Shown here: positions 56,793-64,000 of the stretch, piece after piece | How the letters are laid out: each line of letters opens with the position of its first letter | Position numbering within the stretch: the first letter of the stretch is position 1 | Assembly: GCA_022818135.1 (NCBI GenBank) | Contig: JAFMSR010000035.1 | Location: 165,822-229,821, forward strand | Length of the DNA stretch: 64,000 bases | Direction of reading: 5' to 3' | From: Saxidomus purpurata | Lineage: Eukaryota > Mollusca > Bivalvia > Venerida > Veneridae | Position numbers and translations under genes: made by a program | Notes under the pieces: model-generated | Told to the model about the DNA's origin: nothing | What the model saw: only the letters and a program-made list of their open reading frames with translations | The model's database searches: none

Positions 56793-57489
56793 TCCAGGCC
56801 GGCGTCGGCTTCGGGGGAGTGGTGCGACTAAAGGCATGAATTATTGGAGAGCACGATAGGGGGCAACCCCTTCTCGTATGGGTTTTTGGGGGATCTCCCC
56901 CAAGAAATTGTGAGTTTCTTTATGCCTTTAGATGCGTTTTTATTGTATCCTGAGTGTACTTCTGGATTGTTATTTCCATTATTTTCGTACAGATTTTATA
57001 GAAAAAGGTACCAAATAATTTGGCAATCATTTAGCAGCCCATGATGGCACTTGGAGGATTCATGCTTTTTGAATGACACACTAGCATCTTTCAGTTCGAA
57101 AATCCATTGAGAATGTAAGCTTTGTCTAGATTTGAACTTGACAGTTTTCCGTCTCTGTAAGCAAACATGCACATATGACAAAATGCGAGGTCATTTGCTT
57201 CATCGTAATGCAACCACAATCTATTAGTAAATTACGAAAACTGAAAACTTCTTTTCACTTGAAGATTTTGACAAAGGTGCGTTTTGGAAAATTAAATTTC
57301 TTAGGTTGATTTGGTACTGGAGGTATATTCATTATGAAGCAGTAACATACACAGAAGGTTTCAGATTTAGAATGGACAGAAAATGTATATACATGTATGT
57401 ATTTTAGAGTTTTATCGTCGGTCCGCCCGTATTGCGAAACAATTATTCTTAATAAGTCTATAGCACCTAAATAACTTAATCTGATAGTA
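56793..57489 (-). mobile_element. Copy-specific insertion carrying ZMYM1/hAT-like sequence
   Basis: Macro-unit 1 reads GTGTGCACTGTCACGTGACA without interruption at 52285, while macro-unit 2 has ~697 extra bases between GTGTGCACTA and TATCACGTGACA. Only a TA is repeated at the edges. The left part is GC-rich (GGCCGGCGTCGGCTTCGGGG) and contains GGGGGATCTCCCCC, both unlike the local AT-rich background. The minus strand contains the protein fragment described separately. Confidence 0.8.
57010..57340 (-). pseudogene. TTF-type zinc finger fragment, ZMYM1/hAT transposase-like
   Basis: Minus-strand frames read PNQPKKFNFPKRTF (about 57310-57270), then in other frames WLHYDEANDLAFCHMC (about 57215-57165) and KDASVSFKKHESSKCHHG (about 57095-57040). 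This order (N-Q-P linker, FPKR, W.HYDE..D...C..C, then KDA..F..HE.SKCH) is the N-terminal TTF-type zinc-binding region that precedes the hAT-type catalytic domain in ZMYM1-like proteins. At least two frameshifts separate the pieces and the transposase core is missing, so it is a dead fragment. Confidence 0.7.
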
Positions 57490-57593
57490 TCACGTGACAC
57501 AAATGCAGTTGTAATTTGTTATTTCAAGTTCTTTTTTATATCTATAAGTTGAAACGTACGTGGATAAAATTTGATTTCAGACTTTAATAGTAG

Positions 57594-57815
57594 ATATGGA
57601 AAAAGGCTGTCTTTCTAAAAACAAAAGTGTGTCTCATTGCGCCTATCAATGAAACCGTATATTTTCCTGCTTGTCACATTATAAAAGTCTATGAAAAGGA
57701 CAATGTACTTAAGCTGAGCACACTCGATGACAGAAACGACTGTTTGAACTTTTTATTTAATGACCGTTCAAAGAATTTTAAAACGTTCTGCATAGCCCAC
57801 CCATTCATACGATAA
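57594..57815 (+). pseudogene. Exon-like frame Ib, macro-unit 2
   Basis: An open frame of about 73 codons, uninterrupted in this copy, reads AVFLKTKVCLIAPINETVYF then KVYEKDNVLKLSTLDDRNDC and RSKNFKTFCIAHPFIR. It matches frame Ib of macro-unit 1, which carries a one-base insertion. The protein is unknown. A possible acceptor TTTGATTTCAG lies upstream at about 57570-57580, but the frame directly behind it is interrupted, so the exon start is uncertain. Confidence 0.35.
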
Positions 57816-57820
57816 TATAA

Positions 57821-60800
57821 CTTTAATATAGTATGTTATATCCTGTTCTGACTATTCGTTGAAAAATGAGCATTGCTTAAACATGTTTTCATCATACGTA
57901 ATTATATTAGAAGACTTTTGACAAGGACACGAAGGCATTCCGATACATTCCAAAATATGAAAATAGCAGAGGGGAAAAAACATTTTCCTGTTTGACAATA
58001 AACCATCTGCCTTTTTTATATTGATGCATGCTGGTTTCCAAAGTAGACGTGGAACATAATTTTCCTTTCAGGAAACGGTCTTTAAATTGGTTCTAAACTT
58101 CCATTATTTTAAAAGGATTCCGGAGATTTTGACAAGTTCCTAGATTGATCACAGAATATATTGAATTTGACATCGTAAAATACAACCCTGCATAAAAATC
58201 TCTTTCAGGCATTCCTCAGCAAGAGCGCCAGGATTTCTGCCTAAAACAGGTTCATTTACATATAGTTTAATAGTATAATGTGTAACACAATCATTACAAA
58301 CGTTTCATTCACTGTGTCAGCTAGACCTCTAGCTCTGTTTTCCGTTTTAAATACTACTGTTGTATTCCGTTCCGGACGGGGCAAAGGTTATTCCGAAAAT
58401 AGTTGAATTTTCCAAATTGCATGCGACGTGTCCGATAAATTAATGTTTAAAACTCACATGAAAACCACATAACATGGTTGATTTTATTAGCTATTACTTT
58501 TAGTACATGATCGATTCATGAGTTTCGAAAGCCTAATAACGTCAATATTTAAGATCGAGTGTCCGAATTCGTTTGACCGTATCATACTTTAAAAAGTATT
58601 AAAAGGACTGAGTTCACACATTGATAGCAGTTCACTGATTACGAACGGTTATTCTATTTGACCACATTGAATGATAATCCCCCTTTATATAATAGCGTGT
58701 CCTGAGAATAATTGGAAAAGTATCGAAAGATTCAATGGAATCCTGTTGATACTTCAATCATTGATAGATGTCATTTGGAGAATGAGCAGTGATTAAGAAC
58801 CATTACTATATCTTAACTTAATGTTGAATTATCACCCTTTATGTGATATGCTTGTCTAGATCGGAACTCCAAAAGTAAGATAAGATAAGAAAGATATTAT
58901 ATTTAGTTAATTATAGTGACTTGTGCATTTATACAAACCAATGAAATTTTGATTAATGGGCATGAACATAAGCACCCTGCCCAGTGGCCCTTTAGTCACC
59001 TCAGACAAACAATCATATAGATGGACGTATGTGGTATAATAGAATGTAAAGCAGATATTACGAATTTTCAAGATTTTAATTCTTAACGATAAGTCAGAAA
59101 ATGTGAACATGTATTAAGTATTATATCAAGAATTTTGTATCTAGATATGAATGTTATCACAAAACACAGAAGTTATATCCTTATCCGTCACATGATCAAT
59201 TACCTTCGAGTATTGAAGTGCTTGAATTGATAATTCAGACATTGATAGAAGATAGGAAGTGTCTAGCCGATCCCATTTAGAAATATGACCCCTTACATAA
59301 TATCTTTATTTAGTTTTATTTTTTCAATGTTAATGTAAGATATGGAGTTGCTTATTTACACAGTGATAGAGGACATCGAGAGGGGGGTGCATTGTCCAAC
59401 AATAATAACTCTAGCTTACCCTAATTTTGAATTATCTCATTTTATCATATTTAATTATGCTTTGTTGACATGTAAATCCAAAACAATGAAACTATATTCC
59501 ACAAAGTGATAGAAGATATTAATCGGCAATGCATCGTCTAAAATTATCTACCTTTATTATATAACTTTAACTTTGAAAATGGCTCGAAAACAGTTCAACA
59601 TACTGTACCTGTATGATACTTAACACAATGTTAGAGGAGACTGAAAAGAAGTGCAAATTCCATAAATAATAATTAATCTTGGTCAGGGCATATGACTGAA
59701 TGATGTCCTTTTATATTGTTTGCTTTGCTTATCTACAGTCACTATTTCCATACAAATTAATTGAAACTTGTTTATTTTTTATTTGAAAAAAGATAATTTT
59801 TGAGTTGTTCGAAGACGCAGGCTTCGGAGAGGTGTTACCAATGCTCTAGTCAATGCAATTTGACTAATAACGTCAAGGGCATAACATTATCTTTATATTA
59901 TATTACAATATATTGCTATAATTATACTGTGGGTAAACACGACCTAGAAATACTCATACATCATGCGCGTTACTGAAACAGCCTGTGTGTTGACCTATTT
60001 ATAGTAAGTCTGTCTGTCTCAAGTCCATGGCCTGCTGAGATGTTGAATTACGGTTTGGTATCTTACTGAATAGTATAACAATTGTGGGACGTCTGCTTTT
60101 TTGCCCTATGAATCCACAAATCGTTTGTAAAGTAGTATAACAGCTCGCGCTTAGTAACTTTTTAAGAATTCCAACTATGTCTACTGAGATTGAAGACAAG
60201 GGCACAAAATGCACCGTATGTAAAACAAATCAAAATATTGATCTTCCATAACCGCGAACTTCTTAAAATGCTTAGCTTGTCTACAAATTCGGCTTTTATT
60301 TAATAATGACAGACACATCCATGCATTCATTAGAGTCGACGCAAAACAAATTTGTAAATGGACAGCTTTTGAACGTTTAGTTTAATTCTTGCAGATTTAA
60401 AATGATAATACTTGCCAGGCTAACAAAGTCATATAATAATAGTACATTTGCGAAGCACTTTAAGCTTTGAATACGTTTATTATATCATAAACAATGTCAA
60501 TACTGTGTAAAGTTTCAAATTACTATCGCTGTAGACATTCTTAACGGCTAATGGTCTGAAGAAATATTGATAGTTTCACTGCTTTTCTTGTTAGTGACAC
60601 GGCAGTTAATAGTTAACGATATTGATTTTTGCAAGCCGGCAGTATATTTGTTTGCGTTGTAGACAAAGAGATTATGCGACACATTGTTTTGTATTTAAAC
60701 ACTATTTACTGCTTGCATAACCCTGCTCATAAGACCTTTGACTTTTAAGTATAACCATATCTTCTACATGAAGAGAGCGTGGAATCGGTTAATTTTCATT

Positions 60801-60907
60801 TATCTCTAAAATGCACGAGGAAACTCACTGCAATTCATGTAAAATGGAAATCCTAAATTAATGTTATACGGGTTACAATATAAAATCAATTAAAAACTCA
60901 AAGCATA
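57821..60907. other. Extra 3 kb in macro-unit 2, faint ~130-bp periodicity
   Basis: Macro-unit 1 has only about 95 bases here. A weak recurring phrase CATTGATAG or a close variant appears near 58619, 58758, 59240, 59362, 59503 and 59622, with ATTATC-like words between, suggesting a very old tandem array. Frames at 58907-59110 and 59999-60214 (minus) are featureless. No gene recognised. Confidence 0.45.
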
Positions 60908-61779
60908 GACTAGAGCTGTCTTTCCGTGTGTCCGGCATTCCTTTTATTGTCCGGGCTGTAAATTTGTCATGTAAATAGGTATTTTTAAATCATATGGCAC
61001 AACTCTTCAGCACATGAAAACAACGTGTCGAGTGCAAGACCCACGTCCCTGTCTCAAAGCTCAATGTCAGAGTTTAAGGTACCAGAATCCTATATATATC
61101 CACACATTCATGTCCAGCATTTGTCATGCGTTGATGGTTTTTCAAATCATGTAGGTGGCACGAATGTTCAGCACATGAAGATGACGTGTCGCGTGCAAGA
61201 CCAAGGTCCCCACCTCAAATGTCAAGGTAACACTTAGAATTTCGGGAAATTGAATCCTGTATATATGAATATTTCTTTTCCAGACTGTAACTCGGTTATA
61301 CATTTATTGAATTTCATATTGCTGGCAGAATGTCAGCATGTCAAGGCGTTTGTAACCACGACCACAAAGATAAAGGTCACACTTGGGGTTTAAAGGAAAT
61401 GGAATTCTGTATATATCCACACATTCTGCATTGAATGATTTTCAAATAACTTGGCACAATTTTTCAGCACATCAAGACGATGTGTCGCGTGCAAAACCCA
61501 GGACTCCATCTGTATACATGGCAACTCTGTCATGCATGGAAAGATTTAAAAATTTCACAAATTTTAAATCAATTTTTTTTTTAATTATGCACATGTCTAT
61601 GTCCATATTGTAACTATGTTGTACAGTGAAGCATTTTAGAATGAATTTGACAAAAAAGTTTAGCTCATGGAGATATAAAGTGTTATGCACATGTACCAAA
61701 TCCACAACTTGAAGAACAAAGTTGCAGACTATGGAAAACAGCTTTTAGAATATTTATCACTTATATGGGACAGCTCTTG
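60908..61779 (-). mobile_element. Pearl-like element, second inverted copy
   Basis: Bounded by CTAGAGCTGTC (60910) and GGGACAGCTCTTG (61767), which are inverse complements over the core AGAGCTGTC. Inside are about four diverged monomers in the orientation opposite to 25.7-26.8 kb, recognisable from GACGTGTCGCGTGCAAGACC (61182), CATCAAGACGATGTGTCGCG (61470) and repeated CCTATATATATCCACACATT words. Noncoding. Confidence 0.65.
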
Positions 61780-63015
61780 TTTCATATTTTCCTAATACTT
61801 TATAACATTAAAAGTGGGATATCTTGTAATAAAACAGTATGAACGTAAAATAAATCCGCTTAAACGATACAAACAGTACCGGTTACTATGACAGAATCAA
61901 ACTTGATCGACAATTCGGTGTGTACATATTGATAGAGGGTTTTCGTAAAGCAAATTCTTATGCGCAAAGAATTCAAAGCTTCTATATGTTTGCAAGATTA
62001 CGTGCTATAATTCTGTCTTCCGAGACTGGTTCTCCGCTTATTGAACAGATTTTGAATTAACATGCTTTCAAACGAACAAATGTTCATCGAAAAGGATTGA
62101 CGATAAAATGTAATTTCCGCTTGTTGCGCTTATTGGGCGCATTTCACACTAACTACACTGAACATTGTTAGAAACATTTAAGTGTCTCCAATACCTCATT
62201 ATCCAAAGGGAAAAGACATTTTCACTACTTGACAATCCCGCTTTTCCCTTAAGCATTCATTATTCCTTGATTTTTTTTAAAGAAAATCAATTATTGAAAT
62301 ACTCATTATTGGCAAAATTTCAGAGGAAGACTTTTAAGTTTCTGTAGGTTTCAGACTAATTATTGTGCTGGAATTTTTTTATACAAGGTCAATATGAGGT
62401 CAATGCGTTAAACAGATATAAAGAATACGGGGACACATTCGTCATGCAAAGAACAAGAATGTTTGGTAAATAGCTGTGTTGAAGCAAAATATTTGCCGTG
62501 TATTGGCACTAACTCACTAGAATTGAGTGTTTCGAGTCACTTACAAAATGCGTAAGGCAAAACACAATTTAAAAATGTACTACTTATCTGCGTTACATAT
62601 ATACGTACCGACATAACGTTAACGTACAGCTGTACTACTGATAATCTAAGTATTCTTGCAGCGCTAAGTTGTAACTAAAGAAAAAAACGAGCGAATTAGC
62701 TTTATTTCACATGTTTACAGTGATAAGACTTATAAAAGAAAACGTTTAGATATTGATTCAATTTTTTCTTGAATGGGACGGAAATAATGTATTTTCTGCA
62801 GGGAAAGAAGAGTTATAGCCAATAAATTGCTTCGGGACAGCCATGAGGACAATTAAATATCGTGATGTAGACCAAATAGTCAAATCACAAATCCTTAGCT
62901 TTGGCAGTCTAACCCGTCTGCCCTTGTGTCAATTTGTTACTGTTTATTGGGAAATGGAGAAATCTCTATTTTCATTTTGCAAGGTGATTGACATCGTTGC
63001 AACTTTATCAGTATT
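61096..63015 (+). repeat. Macro-duplication block J, copy 2
   Basis: Counterpart of 52716-54632 in direct orientation. Relative to copy 1 it has about 30 extra bases near 62230-62262 and scattered small indels. Similarity ends just after ATCAGTATTCATTCATCAGT at about 63026. Confidence 0.9.
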
Positions 63016-63055
63016 CATTCATCAGTCTTACAGTTTTCGGTATGTATTTTTTTAG
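62721..63055 (+). pseudogene. Exon-like frame J, macro-unit 2
   Basis: Behind an acceptor-like CACATGTTTACAG (AG 62719-62720) the frame begins DKTYKRKRLDIDSIF, then is broken by an extra T near 62765 and by a TAG near 62816. It reopens and reads INCFGTAMRTIKYRDVDQIV, SGLTRLPL-like sequence, then QFVTVYWEMEKSLFSF to a stop at 63053. Macro-unit 1 stays open through the first half but stops where this copy continues. The protein is unknown; both copies appear non-functional. Confidence 0.4.
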
Positions 63056-63291
63056 GAGCTTACGTTGAAGTATTTCACTTAATGTTTTTTGCATACTAGA
63101 GTTTTCTTGTTGTAAATTGTTTGATAAATTAAAAATTAAATTCATATTAATTAGTGTTAAAGACCACATTCTAAATCATGGCATTGTAAGATGTTAAAAA
63201 CACGGTGAATGTTTTGAAAACATGTAATTTATGTGTTGTCGTGAATTATTCTTTTTTTAAGTAAATCAAAATGAAATCAACACTTAAAAGA

Positions 63292-63314
63292 TTGACTATC
63301 TCAAAGATAGTCAA
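63292..63314. repeat. Small perfect hairpin
   Basis: TTGACTATCT and AGATAGTCAA form a 10-bp stem around a 3-base loop. Single occurrence, AT-rich, function unknown. Confidence 0.7.
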
Positions 63315-63784
63315 ATATGATTTGCAGTATAGTACAGTTCATTGATTCATAAGATTTAGTCATGAACTATTGTATAGGCTATATTTTCAAAAGTATAAAT
63401 CATGGCTAAATGTCTATCTAATAAATGTGATAGTTGTCTCAAGGATAGTAATCATTTGAGTAAATGGCGTATTGTTCAGCCAGTACAAATAGGTAAACAC
63501 AGTATAATAGTAGTTTCTGTATAAAAAAAAACCTTTACCGCAAAAATATTTTTTTTAAGTTAGTTGTAAGACGAATTGCACCATGTGTGCATTATCAAGA
63601 AACTCTCGAACGATACTACTTAGATAAGAATCGAAGTATAATGTTCCCAGTTCTGTCAGGAATTATATGCAAATTACCTGATTTTTTTCTCTTCACTTCA
63701 TTCAACACTTTGCTTTGATTAAATTTATCTGTGATCTACTTGCCTAGCATTGCGAAAGATAAACTAAACGAAGTGCAGCATTTC

Positions 63785-63840
63785 AAATGAAAGTATCTCA
63801 GTTGGTGAAGAGATGGCATTCTCATTCGTTATAAATGACA
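63785..63840 (+). repeat. tRNA-like A-box fragment (SINE remnant)
   Basis: GTATCTCAGTTGGTGAAGAG (63792) matches the D-arm/A-box of tRNAs well and continues with GGCATTCTCATTCG, like an anticodon arm. The B box is not evident downstream. Probably a truncated tRNA-derived SINE. Confidence 0.4.
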
Positions 63841-64000
63841 GAGATATCAAATGTGACGTTATTGACTAACGTGGTAGAAACTTGTACAAAAAGTTGCACA
63901 CCAATTTAAAAATGAAGTACGCGTACTGGAAAATTACAATTTCTGAAATCTTATTTTCAATGTTAAAGCATTTGTGCATTTAAAATGACATAGACATTAT

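Larger units (their letters stand above)
55497..57820 (+). repeat. Macro-duplication block I, copy 2
   Basis: Counterpart of 51122-52622, interrupted by an insertion at about 56793-57489. It also contains an internal duplication near 56060-56290, where the GTATTTTTACATTCTGCATC region and the CATATTGATACATTGTAAAT words occur twice. Divergence from copy 1 is modest. Confidence 0.9.

Overview
The window reads as AT-rich nuclear DNA from an invertebrate animal, most likely a bivalve mollusc. The evidence is the mix of degraded LINE families, a modular TIR element carrying ~175-bp satellite-type monomers next to an ACGG/ACAG microsatellite (the architecture known from bivalve pearl-type elements), a Tc1-like transposase relic, tRNA-derived SINE fragments and abundant short CA/TG arrays. 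Bacterial operons, rRNA genes and CRISPR arrays are absent. I found no convincing complete host gene; nearly every protein-like stretch is a piece of a mobile element or a broken exon-like fragment.

Layout. 0-5 kb and 17.3-28.6 kb are two diverged, colinear, direct copies of one non-coding segment: four homologous blocks in the same order, the right copy expanded by insertions. Between them lie a deleted Tc1-like transposase (6.0-6.7 kb), a decayed LINE reverse transcriptase (7.3-8.3 kb), a homopolymer-rich tract of doubtful base quality (8.6-10.4 kb), a 5'-truncated L1/Tx1-like LINE with a 757-codon uninterrupted frame (10.5-13.1 kb, minus), the 3' end of a different LINE abutting it head to head (13.1-14.0 kb, plus), and a broken copy of a multi-copy zinc-binding, transposon-associated protein family (14.1-15.3 kb). 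The right copy holds a LINE tail (18.3-19.1 kb), a decayed ~118-bp repeat array (22.3-23.1 kb), the pearl-like element (25.7-26.8 kb) and one exon-like reading frame (27.5-27.6 kb, minus).

28.6-49 kb is mostly unannotated AT-rich DNA with a near-perfect 41-bp hairpin (29.2 kb), two copies of a short MITE with GGGACATACCCTA-type ends (31.1 and 37.4 kb), two further copies of the LINE 3' end first seen at 13 kb (31.4 and 36.6 kb), a coding-like fragment (31.9-32.2 kb, minus), a direct repeat pair (34.7/35.3 kb), a recent ~2-kb tandem duplication (40.25-44.07 kb) and another LINE tail (48.1-49.0 kb).

49.5-63.0 kb is a second large tandem duplication. A macro-unit H-I-J occurs twice in the same orientation. 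The first copy has an extra 692-bp duplication of H and a SINE; the second has a ~0.7-kb insertion carrying a ZMYM1/hAT-like (TTF-type zinc finger) fragment and ~3 kb of extra sequence. Three short exon-like frames are shared between the two macro-units and carry different disabling mutations in each, suggesting that a piece of an unidentified plus-strand gene was duplicated and then decayed. The main story of the window is repeated local segmental duplication plus transposon traffic, and the paired copies act as before/after snapshots of insertions.
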